A DNA stretch of 64,000 nt from an uncultured Bacteroidota bacterium (GTDB lineage Bacteria > Bacteroidota > Bacteroidia > Chitinophagales > Chitinophagaceae): contig CAISPO010000003.1 in the NCBI GenBank assembly GCA_903887415.1, forward strand, positions 124,001 through 188,000. The letters run 5' to 3'. Shown here in pieces: positions 56,401 to 62,362 of the stretch. Positions within the stretch are counted from its first letter, which is position 1. The number at the start of each line of letters is the position of its first letter. The translations under genes and the position numbers were made by a program. Under the pieces are notes generated by a model that saw nothing but the letters and a program-made list of their open reading frames with translations, made no database searches and was not told the DNA's origin.

Positions 56401-59400
56401 CTCCATGTGCCGCTGCCACTGGCATCCGTCAGATTAATTGCTGAACCTGCACACACTACACCGGCCCCACCAATCGTTCCCGGCAAAGGGTTCACCGTAA
56501 CTGTTACTGTTATCAGGCATCCTGTAGGCAGCGTATAAGTGATAACCGTGGTACCTTGTGTTAATCCTATCACAATGCCAAAACCCGATGAGGTGACCGT
56601 AGCCACTGATGTGTTACTGCTGGTCCACGTTCCGCCGGGAGATGAATCGCTTAAGCCAATTGCTGACCCCATGCATACCTGCAGCCCCCCCAGGATTGCG
56701 GTCGGGAGCGGGTTTACAGTCACGATGGTTGTAGCTGCACATCCGGTTACCAGGGCATAAGTGATAAGCACCGTGTTTGCTGCTACTCCCGTCACCAGTC
56801 CGCTGCCAGATGCGATTGTTGCAATGGTAACGTCGTTACTGGTCCAGGTGCCCCCGGGAGATGTATCGCTTAGCTGGGTGGTTAACCCCGCGCAAACACT
56901 GCGAACACCAGCAATAGGTGCGGGCAAAGGATCAACGGTAGCTATAGTAGTGATCTGGCATCCGGTAGCGGACAACTGGTAAGTGATAACAGATGTGCCG
57001 GCTAATATACCTGCCACGGTGCCCGTTGTTGGGCCTATCAACGCTACACTGGTATTTCCGCTGCTCCACACGCCGCCGCCTGTTGCATCAGTCAGCGTTG
57101 AAACCGAGCTTACACACAGTTCTGCATTGCCGCCTACAGGTTGCGGCAGTGCGTTAACCGTTAAAATTGCAGTAGCCGTGCATCCTGTAGCCAATATATA
57201 AGATATAGTAGCATTCCCCTGTGATACTCCTGTAATAACACCGCCTGCTGCCGCTGTGGCTACGGGTAAGTTATCGCTGCTCCAGGTGCCGCCCCCGGCA
57301 GCATCAGTTAAATGCGTTGCGGAACCTGCACAAACACTTATTGTTCCAGTTATCGGGTACAACGGATTTACCGTGACTATCCGGGTTGTAATACAGCCTG
57401 TGCCAAGCGTGTAGGTAATATTAGCTGTTCCCGGCGCCAACCCAAAGACAGTGCCCGAGCCGGTACCCATAGCCGCAATTGCCGGGCTCCCGGACATCCA
57501 GGTGCCCGCAGTCGCCACATCGCTCAGATCGGTCGAAAGCCCCATACAAACCGTTGCTGTGCCGAGTATAGCCGTTGGCAGGGGGTTTATGGTTATCACC
57601 GTAGTCGTGAAACAGCCCGATCCGAGTGTATAAGTGATGGTGGCAGTTCCTGTCGAGACCGAATTAATAAAACCGGAGCTCGACCCTATGGTGGCCACAG
57701 CGGTGTTTCCGCTGGCCCAGGCCCCTCCGGTGGTAGTAGGATCACTCAAGCTGCCAGAAGAGCCCAGGCATATTCCCCTTGCTCCGGATATTGCGCCCGG
57801 CGACATATTCACAGTCACTACTGCAGTAGAAGTGCAACCTGTACCTAGCGCATAACTAATTGTTACTGTACCCGGCGAGGCGCCTGTAACAACACCGGTT
57901 CCAGAAACCACAGTTGCTATACCAGCATTCGCGCTGGCCCAGGTGCCGCTGGTGGTAATATCGCTTAAATTCGTGGACGTACCCACACATATGCTCGTGT
58001 TGCCGGTTACCGGCGAAGGGGATGGTGTGAAATTAACCGTACTGTTGCCCGTGGCCACACAGCCGGAACTAGTAGCAGTAGCAGTATAGATAATTGTACC
58101 CGTAGTTGTTATGCTTGGCGGATGCACATAAACCGTATCATCAGGTGTGCCTGCTACATACGGAGTAGTCAGCCCTGCATCTGCATAAAGATCTGTTGCC
58201 GGCGACCAGGCAGGCATAACGACCGATGAGACCCCGGCGACCATCACATTGTCGATAGCCCAGAAATCACCCCAGTGCGTGTAGTAATAGAAACGTATCC
58301 TTAGATTTGGCTGCCCCAGGTATCCATTAAGCGAAAAAGTTTCACTAATAAAACCAGTGGAAGTGCCGATGCTTGCCCCTACGAAATTCTGCATGGTGGC
58401 CCAGGTAGTGCCGCCATCTGTAGAAATATCAAGGTCAACATTGAAATCACCTGCCGGCCAGTACTGATAGGCCTGCTGAAAAGTAAGCGTCGCCCCGGAG
58501 TAGGCAACCAGCGAAAATACCGGCGATATCAATTTGGAAGAAGTAAATGAAGTAGATGGTGAAGTGTCTGCATTCGACATTGCAAAAGCACTATAATCCG
58601 GCGAAAAGAAGGGGCCAAGCGTAGGATAACCATTGCCGCAGACTTTCCACCCGCCCCCGGGCAGCATACCGCTTCCTCCCGAATTATCGACAGTCCACGC
58701 ACCGAGGCCGCTGTTAAAAGTTTGCGATAGCACTATAGCAGGAGCAGGCGTGCCTGTTGCGGAAATAGTTGCCACGCCGCCGCTGCAGAGTGTTGTCAAT
58801 GACGGGGTAATCACCGGCGCCAGTGGCGGGTTATTGACCGTAAATGTTGTTGTTGACGGGCAGCCCGCAGCGAAGTAAGTAATTATTGATGTGCCTACTG
58901 ATACTCCGCTTACGTTGCCCGATGCGTCTATGGTGGCTACTCCGGTATTGCTGCTGCTCCAGGTGCCGCCCCCTGTTGCATCGCTCAGAGTTGTTGTGCC
59001 GCCTGTGCAGGTAACAGCAGAACCAGCTATAGGCAACGGATCCGGGTTCACAATCATAGTGGTAGTACCAGAAGTAGCCGTCGTGGCAGTCACGCAACCG
59101 CTTGAGCTTGTCATTACACAATAGAGGGTATTGCCATTTGTCAGGCTGGTATTGGCATAAGTAGCACCGGTTGACACATTCGTACCATTCAAATACCACT
59201 GGTAAGCAGGTGTAGCGCCGCCGCCCGTAGGTGTTGGCGTAAAAACAACGTTGGTCCCCGCACATATTGGGCCAGCCGGGGAAGCAGCAATGGTGACTGA
59301 TGGCGTAACAGGAGGGGTTAATGACAAACTGCCGAAATTTGGAGTGCCTGCGCCAGGCACTATACCGGCAATACTGCCACCAGTGATAGATGTGCAATAA

Positions 59401-59885
59401 ATATTCCTGGCTGTTGATGAAGTTGATGTTGCCTGAACCTGCAGCCCTGTTATTTGCACCAGATCATAGCCATCAATACCGTTTACACTTATGTTTACGG
59501 TTAGCGTGGTGCTGGTAACGCTTCCCGTTACGGTATATACATTTGAACCTGTGGTAAACCCATACGAAACAGGCGATGCCGCGTTGAACTGCCAGCCAGC
59601 AGGAGCGGTAAGCACAACAACATCTGTAGCCGGCCCAAAAATATCTGCTGTGTTTCCCTCGGTGATGGTAATTGCCCCCAAGGTAGTATATGCGGGTGCG
59701 GTTCCCCCCAATGCTTTGCTGCTGCATATTGCTGTGCCTCCGCTTGCGGGAGTAACGGTAACGGCTGCATATCCTCCCCTGCAAATACAGCAAAGAATAA
59801 CCAGCAGCAATATCTTTATAGCTTTTATACGTCCCTCTTTACCTGCAACCACAGTAAAAGCTGATCGTAATGAAAGTTTTCTCAT
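47436..59885 (-). CDS. Giant 4149-residue surface protein with ~43 Ig-like (BIG2-like) repeats and T9SS sorting domain
   Basis: Start ATG 59885 (MRKLSLRSAF), with a signal peptide ending near GGYAA. Domains in order: a beta-sandwich (about 45-200), an Ig-like domain (about 200-285), one BIG2-like repeat (about 288-358), a ~280-residue insert with a jelly-roll-like domain (FNSGLGAWTVDN, LRIRFYYYTHWGDFWAIDNVMV), then 42 tandem repeats of ~73 residues. Consensus: PLPxAITGxxxVCxGxTTxLSDATxGGTWSSSNxxVATIGSxSGxVTGISAGTxxITYTLPTGCxxTxxVTVN. Nearly every repeat has Cys after position ~11 and in TGC, likely one disulphide each. Three to four other Ig-like domains follow (about 3700-4050), then a type A T9SS sorting domain (LIPNPNNGTFTVTG...NGAYLLNLSG). 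A stalk or adhesin at the cell surface is inferred. Repeat number may vary between strains. Confidence 0.9.
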   Translation of the reverse strand: MRKLSLRSAFTVVAGKEGRIKAIKILLLVILCCICRGGYAAVTVTPASGGTAICSSKALGGTAPAYTTLGAITITEGNTADIFGPATDVVVLTAPAGWQFNAASPVSYGFTTGSNVYTVTGSVTSTTLTVNISVNGIDGYDLVQITGLQVQATSTSSTARNIYCTSITGGSIAGIVPGAGTPNFGSLSLTPPVTPSVTIAASPAGPICAGTNVVFTPTPTGGGATPAYQWYLNGTNVSTGATYANTSLTNGNTLYCVMTSSSGCVTATTATSGTTTMIVNPDPLPIAGSAVTCTGGTTTLSDATGGGTWSSSNTGVATIDASGNVSGVSVGTSIITYFAAGCPSTTTFTVNNPPLAPVITPSLTTLCSGGVATISATGTPAPAIVLSQTFNSGLGAWTVDNSGGSGMLPGGGWKVCGNGYPTLGPFFSPDYSAFAMSNADTSPSTSFTSSKLISPVFSLVAYSGATLTFQQAYQYWPAGDFNVDLDISTDGGTTWATMQNFVGASIGTSTGFISETFSLNGYLGQPNLRIRFYYYTHWGDFWAIDNVMVAGVSSVVMPAWSPATDLYADAGLTTPYVAGTPDDTVYVHPPSITTTGTIIYTATATSSGCVATGNSTVNFTPSPSPVTGNTSICVGTSTNLSDITTSGTWASANAGIATVVSGTGVVTGASPGTVTISYALGTGCTSTAVVTVNMSPGAISGARGICLGSSGSLSDPTTTGGAWASGNTAVATIGSSSGFINSVSTGTATITYTLGSGCFTTTVITINPLPTAILGTATVCMGLSTDLSDVATAGTWMSGSPAIAAMGTGSGTVFGLAPGTANITYTLGTGCITTRIVTVNPLYPITGTISVCAGSATHLTDAAGGGTWSSDNLPVATAAAGGVITGVSQGNATISYILATGCTATAILTVNALPQPVGGNAELCVSSVSTLTDATGGGVWSSGNTSVALIGPTTGTVAGILAGTSVITYQLSATGCQITTIATVDPLPAPIAGVRSVCAGLTTQLSDTSPGGTWTSNDVTIATIASGSGLVTGVAANTVLITYALVTGCAATTIVTVNPLPTAILGGLQVCMGSAIGLSDSSPGGTWTSSNTSVATVTSSGFGIVIGLTQGTTVITYTLPTGCLITVTVTVNPLPGTIGGAGVVCAGSAINLTDASGSGTWSSSNTLAATVGSSSGVVTGVAAGTASVIYTLPTNCTASKIITVNPLPAAITGSLTTCVGQSTVLTDGTGGGTWSSGNVFTGTVGSASGAVTGIAAGTVNITYTLGTGCVADTTVTVNALPPAISGSRGICQGATTTLTDAITGGTWVSGNVSTVFIGSSSGFVIGVSAGTSNITYTDGGTGCAVTAAVTINPLPVAISGASGVCTGAATILTDGTGGGSWSGSTSVATVGSGGSVTGIAAGTVTVIYTLPTGCTAAKTMTVNQTPSAITGNLSLCQGTATILSDPFGGGAWNSGTTSVAIIGASSGVAVGLSNGTSNITYTLTGGCSVVSTMTINLAPASITGISSMCGGTATTLSDVSSGGSWSSSNPLVATIGTGTGIITGLSAGTTSVSYTLSDGCATGFTFTVNTMPAPITGPTTLCQSQLANLSDAVAGGSWSSSNTSVASVGTGTGIVTGVGIGAAVITYGYATGCRVMATVTVNAMPLPVFGNSNVCQGFTTTFSDASAGGTWSSSNTIVATIGSTGLVNTLSVGATTISYSFSSGCAATVTLNSNPQPSVIDGTTNICAGSVTTLTDSIGSGNWSSSNPAVATVGPASGLLSGAGGGTAIITYSLGAGCITTTIVTVNLLPSSISGTAFVCAGFSTSLSDPYGGGGTWSSSDVSLATVGSATGVVNGISTGIVTITYSLGAGCTLATIVTVNPLPATITQAANLCYGATTQMSDATPGGTWSSSNPLVAPVGLMTGIVAGSAAGTVNITYKLGTGCLTTSVVTVYPVPAGIAGTPSVCAGLTASLSNATGGGTWSTGNSSVATVGSASGIVNGLATGNAAISYVLATGCYNNVLVTVNPLPPGITGNTLLCAGTTTNLTDAATGGTWSSGNTIIAMVGSATGIVSGVSAGTAGITYILPTGCLATTIVTVQPLPVAITGGANVCVGSTINISDATGAGTWSSSNTAIAWIGTSSGIVLGVSGGTAVITYVINTGCINTLIVTVTPLPPAISGPAGICIGATAVLTDVVTPGTWASSNIGVAAIGATTGNVMGITAGTANITYTIPIAPGMGCITFYTITVNPIPLSISGTKTVCYGLTTALSDATAGGTWSSSNAGIAAVGSTGVVAGSSAGTAAITYTIPAPTGGGCSVNAIVTVNPLPSAITGIFFLCSGSTTSLTDASAGGAWSSLNTGVASISSGSGNVTGNLAGTATIVYTLPTGCVASQPVTVNPMPSVISGAATVCQGLTIILSDATGGGTWASNNLAVATINSATGVLSGVSPGTATITYTLSTGCNVTAAITVNPLPAAITGNAVFCVGLTTNLSDASAGGTWSSGDVSVATAATATGVVTGIAAGTDNITYTLPTGCIASTTVTVNTIAAITGNPNVCLGYTTSLSDVTGVGTWSSSNAGVAGVGPATGVVSGISSGTSAISYVLSAGCIATVVVTVNSLPSPISGTRVVCAGLTTTLSDAFAGGTWSSSNMVVGTIDPIAGIVHGISAGTTTITYTIGSGCTTFTNATVNPLPAAIGGTTELCYGLTTTLTDITGGGTWSSSNASVAAIASSGIVTGAGAGSATITYTLPTGCLNTTSVLVDPLPSAIGGIARVCAGLAITLTDAAPGGTWSSTAVVLSVSGSAGAVTGISAGTGVVTYTLPTGCMATIIVTVYPLPAAITGIANVCAGSTTVLTDITPGGTWSSSDVLVAIAGAGTGTVGGASAGDAVITYMLPTGCIATANVTVNPLPQAINGVRSVCLGLSTNLTDSTSGGTWSSGSPGIESVGSSTGTVTGVAVGAGAVTYALPTGCITICAVTVNPLPAAITGPLHVCAGLTINLSDATAGGSWSSASPGISGIGSATGVVTGVSAGTSVITYTLNTGCINTLTITVNPLPAPVTGAAAICAAATTVLSDATTGGSWNSGAAGVATIGAGTGMVTGISAGAAGITYTLGTGCIAAYIITVNPLPAAISGTMHVCAGLTTTLSDFSSGGSWGSGSPATGSIGSAGIVTGISAGTTMITYAFPTGCNATAIVTVNSLPAAITGASSVCTGSTVALTDITTGGSWSIAVPAGVAAIGSATGVVSGISAGTAIVTYTLSTGCIATIMETVFASPSPITGTLAICEGQTSSLTNATASGTWSSSNTTIAVADGTTGVVTGISPGTSMISYTLGSGCFAVKVVTIDPLPSVISGDSWLCTGVSYPLSDSVAGGNWSSGTTGVAVINAVTGLMQGVATGNAAITYRLPTGCISTLNVTVNASPAAILGATRVCAGASVTISDVSAGGTWSSSNDAMATAGSGSGIVNGLSAGSVVITYELPTGCTAITGFTVNPLPSVIAGNRSVCLGSSSHFSDTLAGGTWSVSSSAIAVIGTASGIAAGAALGTAIITYTLPTGCIASAIITVNPYPVAITGASVVCQGSFIYLSDATAGGTWSSGNPAIASAGSATGTVTGASGGAVTITYTMSTGCFVTKVVTVNPIFPIAGATGLCVGSSYVFSDLVSGGAWSSNTATVASIGSGSGIAMAVASGITVISYLLPSGCSAAVIVTVNVVPASFNITGGGSYCAGGTGLGISLNGSGVGVSYNLYNGASFVAAEPGTGAALSYGPFTAAGSYSVLAVDSITGCSSNMTGAAIINVTPISAPSVTITTTIGDTVCEGSIAIFKAIPAFGGSTPMYSWFVNGLGVTGSDSAYAYAPLNGDVLSVTMASNAACVMPATASATFSVTTTPNVAPSVTISASPGDSICAAHSVTIIPDPVNGGSLPTYRWMKNGINAGWGSTYTYLPLNGDNIFCAIHSNYHCLSIDTAFSSNNINMTVIPLLTPVESIAAYPGGALAPGQPDTLIATVTNGGTGISYQWKIDGIAVSGATSDTFVSSSLANNDTVSCTTSGGSYCGEVSAEAQVVISINNTEVSIMSPGISGVRLIPNPNNGTFTVTGNTGSDDGPVSIEITDMVGQVVCRKTLQAINGKFSEKFELANSLANGAYLLNLSGKANSNLSDTGHIIFHFIISK
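48830..58025 (-). repeat. Tandem array of ~42 repeats of about 219 bp coding BIG2-like domains
   Basis: The 42 contiguous protein repeats span about 9.2 kb of DNA. Units vary by a few codons (two near 53,000-53,250 are longer) and are diverged in sequence, so the array is old rather than a recent expansion. Repeat counting is from the translation by eye and could be off by one. Confidence 0.85.
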
Positions 59886-59902
59886 GAATAAATATATTAT
59901 AA

Positions 59903-59924
59903 CCAAACATTAATTATTGTTTGG
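59903..59924. promoter_or_regulatory. Stem-loop in the leader of the giant surface protein gene
   Basis: CCAAACA (59903-59909) pairs exactly with TGTTTGG (59918-59924) around an AT-rich loop, 17 bases from the start codon at 59885 and inside the predicted transcript leader. It could limit translation initiation or be an operator; neither is shown. Confidence 0.4.
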
Positions 59925-59953
59925 CACTCCACAAACCCATACTATATCCTCCA

Positions 59954-59961
59954 CAAAGATA
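59954..59961 (-). promoter_or_regulatory. TATCTTTG -7 box for the giant surface protein gene
   Basis: An exact TAnnTTTG match on the minus strand. A GTTG lies 22 bases upstream of the box and is a possible -33 element. The predicted leader is about 65 bases. Confidence 0.55.
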
Positions 59962-60136
59962 GCAAATTAAGTAATACGATTTACAACCCTCTGTAATTAT
60001 AATAGCAAATATTCAGCCAGAGTTTCAAAGGCGGGTTTCGATTTTTGCGCCATGAAGGAATGTCTGATTTAAGGGCTTACCTTAGTTTTCAAATAAGTGG
60101 CGAAATCACCGCCGGATACTATACCAAATCTCATTT

Positions 60137-60553
60137 ATGGCACGAATCATCGCATTAGACTACGGAAAAAAACGCACAGGGATCGCGGTTACCGATCCAT
60201 TGCAGATAATTGCTTCAGCGCTGGACACGATCGATTCGGGCGAACTGATAGGCTATCTGAAAAAGTATATAGCAAGAGAACCCGTAGAAAAAATACTGAT
60301 CGGCTATCCTTTGAATATGGATGGCTCCCCTACTGATGCTACGCCCCTTGTAGAAAAATTCATCATCAAATTCGGCAACGTTTTCCCTAACATGCCTGTG
60401 GAAAAAACCGATGAGCGCATGACCTCAAAAATGGCATCAAAAGCCATCTCCGAAATGGGATTGAAGAAAAAAGATCGTGAAAAGAAAGAATTAATAGATG
60501 CTGTAGCTGCTGTAATGATGCTGCAGGAATACCTTATGCAAATTCAAAAGTAA
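60137..60553 (+). CDS. ruvX: Putative pre-16S rRNA nuclease / Holliday junction resolvase-like RuvX (YqgF)
   Basis: A 138-residue RNase H-fold protein. The opening strand-turn MARIIALDYGKKRTGIAVTD carries catalytic Asp8, followed by IGYPLNMDGSPTDATPLVEKF, TDERMTSKMA (Glu in the second acidic site) and DAVAAVMMLQEYL with the last catalytic Asp. Homologues process the 5' end of 16S rRNA and were once thought to resolve Holliday junctions. Length is normal. The gene is monocistronic here and convergent with the porin gene. Confidence 0.92.
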   Translation: MARIIALDYGKKRTGIAVTDPLQIIASALDTIDSGELIGYLKKYIAREPVEKILIGYPLNMDGSPTDATPLVEKFIIKFGNVFPNMPVEKTDERMTSKMASKAISEMGLKKKDREKKELIDAVAAVMMLQEYLMQIQK

Positions 60554-60556
60554 AAA

Positions 60557-60593
60557 GTCAAAAGCTGCGAACCAGTACGGAGCAACTTTTGAC
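60557..60593. terminator. Bidirectional terminator-like hairpin
   Basis: GTCAAAAG (60557-60564) is complementary to CTTTTGAC (60586-60593) between the convergent ruvX and porin genes. An AAATTCAAAAGTAAAA motif shared with 38130-38147 precedes it. Confidence 0.45.
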
Positions 60594-60613
60594 CTTCAAA
60601 TTCCAAAACATCT

Positions 60614-62176
60614 TTAGAATTTCACGCCTAGGGTGAGCGCAATATTATTCAATGCATAATCAATTTTAGCCTGCGGCACCGTTGCCTGGCTTCCCGAGAA
60701 AACATAATTGGTGCCTGCACCGTTATTATACACTACACTATATGGCTGCTGCATTCCCTGGTACATGCTGTGCACAAAACCAAGGTCTGTAAAGAAATGA
60801 TGGAAATGAAATCCGAGCCCCGCATTGAGATCTATGCGCTGGGTAGTATAATTGAGTTGGTTTGCCTCGCCATAAGCTGTATATGCATTCCCGTAATACC
60901 CGCCGCCTATACGCACCATAAACACCTTCCCTATCCGGCCTTCCGCTCCCAGCCTGAAATTGGACACCCCCTGGAACGACTTCTGTATTTCCTGGTTCAT
61001 AGCTGTTTGATCTGCTTCAAACCCACCTGGATATTGGTAGCGCATGGAACTATAATCGACATACTCATAATCGGCTGTGATAAAGCCGATTTTTTTAAAC
61101 ATAAATGTGGCGCTCAGCACACCTTTCCATGGAGTAGTGAGGTTGTAGTCAAACCTGTTCTGAGGCACGTAGCCATTGTCTCCGATGAGCGTCACAGAGC
61201 TATCATTATGCACGACAGTAATGCCCGGGCTTGAAAAGTCTGAAATAGTATAGTAAGTGGGTGAATGGAATGCCGCGCCTATGCGAATGAAGTCATTGAT
61301 CTTATAGATAGCGCCGATTTTGGCATTTATGCCTGTACCGGAGATATCAACGTATTCATTGTAATTAAAAGAGTTGAATCCACTCGGATTGCTTGCTGTA
61401 TTACCATCTGCGAGCGTCTCAGCGTAGTAGTAATCGCGGTGGTAATTGAGATTAGAAATACCAAAGGTTACCCCCAGCATTAATTTCTCTTTGTAATTTC
61501 CGCCAAGCGAGATGGTATATTCATCTATACCTCCGCTTTCCTGTACACTTTTCATCTGGGTTACACCACCGGCAAAGGGAACTATAGAAGAAAACTGCCC
61601 GGCGGCATTCTGGTTCAGCAGGTATGAGTTGTAACCTAGATACCCTAATGAGCTATTAGGAGTTGACGATGTTGCATTGCCGGGATTCTGGTTAGCATCC
61701 GATTCAAATGCCTGCGATGCTGAGCTGGTTTTGTTCACGCCCTGGTAAGTGTATTCCTTGTTGAAGTCCGCTACCCTGTTCATTCCTAAGGCAAACGATA
61801 CGGTTTTCCAGGCCCTGCGCTGGTAACGTTTTCCCTTTGCCGCATTAGTAAATACCAGCCCAAAGCTATTGATATTAAAATGGGTATTATTATCCATCGT
61901 GGTAGTTCCGTTATACTGGCTGTTGGCGCTATTCATCCTCAGCGAAGGAGTAAACGTAAGCTCCGAACTACGATATACGCCCAAGCCTGCCGGGTTTACA
62001 CTAACAGAACTGAAATCACCACCTATGGAACCGAGCGCATTGCCAAAGCCCATAGAGCGGGCTGTGCCCTGCACGGTTGTATTGGAGAGATTATATGCTT
62101 CATTTATATCTTGCGCAGAGGCCGCAAGAGCGCCGGATATGAAGGTAGGCAGTAATAGAAATCTAAGGTTGCGCAT
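60614..62176 (-). CDS. FadL/OmpP1-type outer-membrane protein
   Basis: A 520-residue beta-barrel protein. From ATG 62176 the signal peptide is MRNLRFLLLPTFISGALAASAQ, followed by DINEAYNLSNTTVQGTARSMGFGNALGSIGGDFSSVSVNPAGLGVYRSSELTFTPSL, the N-terminal hatch and NPAG motif of the FadL/TodX family. Repeated aromatic-ended strands (GTGINAKIGAIYKINDFIRIGAAFHSPTYYTISD, WKGVLSATFMFKKIGFITADYEYV) run to a C-terminal strand ending TLGVKF. Family members import hydrophobic compounds; the substrate is unknown. The frame opens at 62230 but the added residues are not signal-like. Confidence 0.88.
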   Translation of the reverse strand: MRNLRFLLLPTFISGALAASAQDINEAYNLSNTTVQGTARSMGFGNALGSIGGDFSSVSVNPAGLGVYRSSELTFTPSLRMNSANSQYNGTTTMDNNTHFNINSFGLVFTNAAKGKRYQRRAWKTVSFALGMNRVADFNKEYTYQGVNKTSSASQAFESDANQNPGNATSSTPNSSLGYLGYNSYLLNQNAAGQFSSIVPFAGGVTQMKSVQESGGIDEYTISLGGNYKEKLMLGVTFGISNLNYHRDYYYAETLADGNTASNPSGFNSFNYNEYVDISGTGINAKIGAIYKINDFIRIGAAFHSPTYYTISDFSSPGITVVHNDSSVTLIGDNGYVPQNRFDYNLTTPWKGVLSATFMFKKIGFITADYEYVDYSSMRYQYPGGFEADQTAMNQEIQKSFQGVSNFRLGAEGRIGKVFMVRIGGGYYGNAYTAYGEANQLNYTTQRIDLNAGLGFHFHHFFTDLGFVHSMYQGMQQPYSVVYNNGAGTNYVFSGSQATVPQAKIDYALNNIALTLGVKF

Positions 62177-62273
62177 ATTGTTTTTTTTGTTCGTTTTGAC
62201 CGAAAATAAAAGGTAATGTTTAAACGTCATTTACCCGGGGAGCGTGTTTAACACTTTGTTTCGGGAACTGATC

Positions 62274-62310
62274 TAAAAAAGGCATTATCACACGAAGTAA
62301 TAATGCCTTT
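62274..62310 (-). terminator. Rho-independent terminator of the glycine-rich protein gene
   Basis: On the minus strand AAAGGCATTAT (62310-62300) pairs with its complement at 62288-62278, and the stem is followed by a T-run (the A-run at 62275-62280 on the plus strand). It lies about 50 bases past the stop at 62363. Confidence 0.8.
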
Positions 62311-62362
62311 GTTTTATATAAATTTCATTGTTCTTATTTATCAAATAGTAGTTAGCTGTACT

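Noticed and set aside
48830-58025. CRISPR-like array, because of regular ~219-bp periodicity
   Set aside because: The unit is far longer than a CRISPR repeat, diverged, and lies in one continuous reading frame.
47527-59124. A long series of plus-strand open frames opposite the giant repeat gene, many with similar sequences (MPAxIPVTxPV...LLLLHVPP...)
   Set aside because: They recur with the 219-bp period of the minus-strand repeats and are antisense shadows of the BIG2-like domains. The minus-strand frame is continuous for 12.4 kb with signal peptide and sorting domain.
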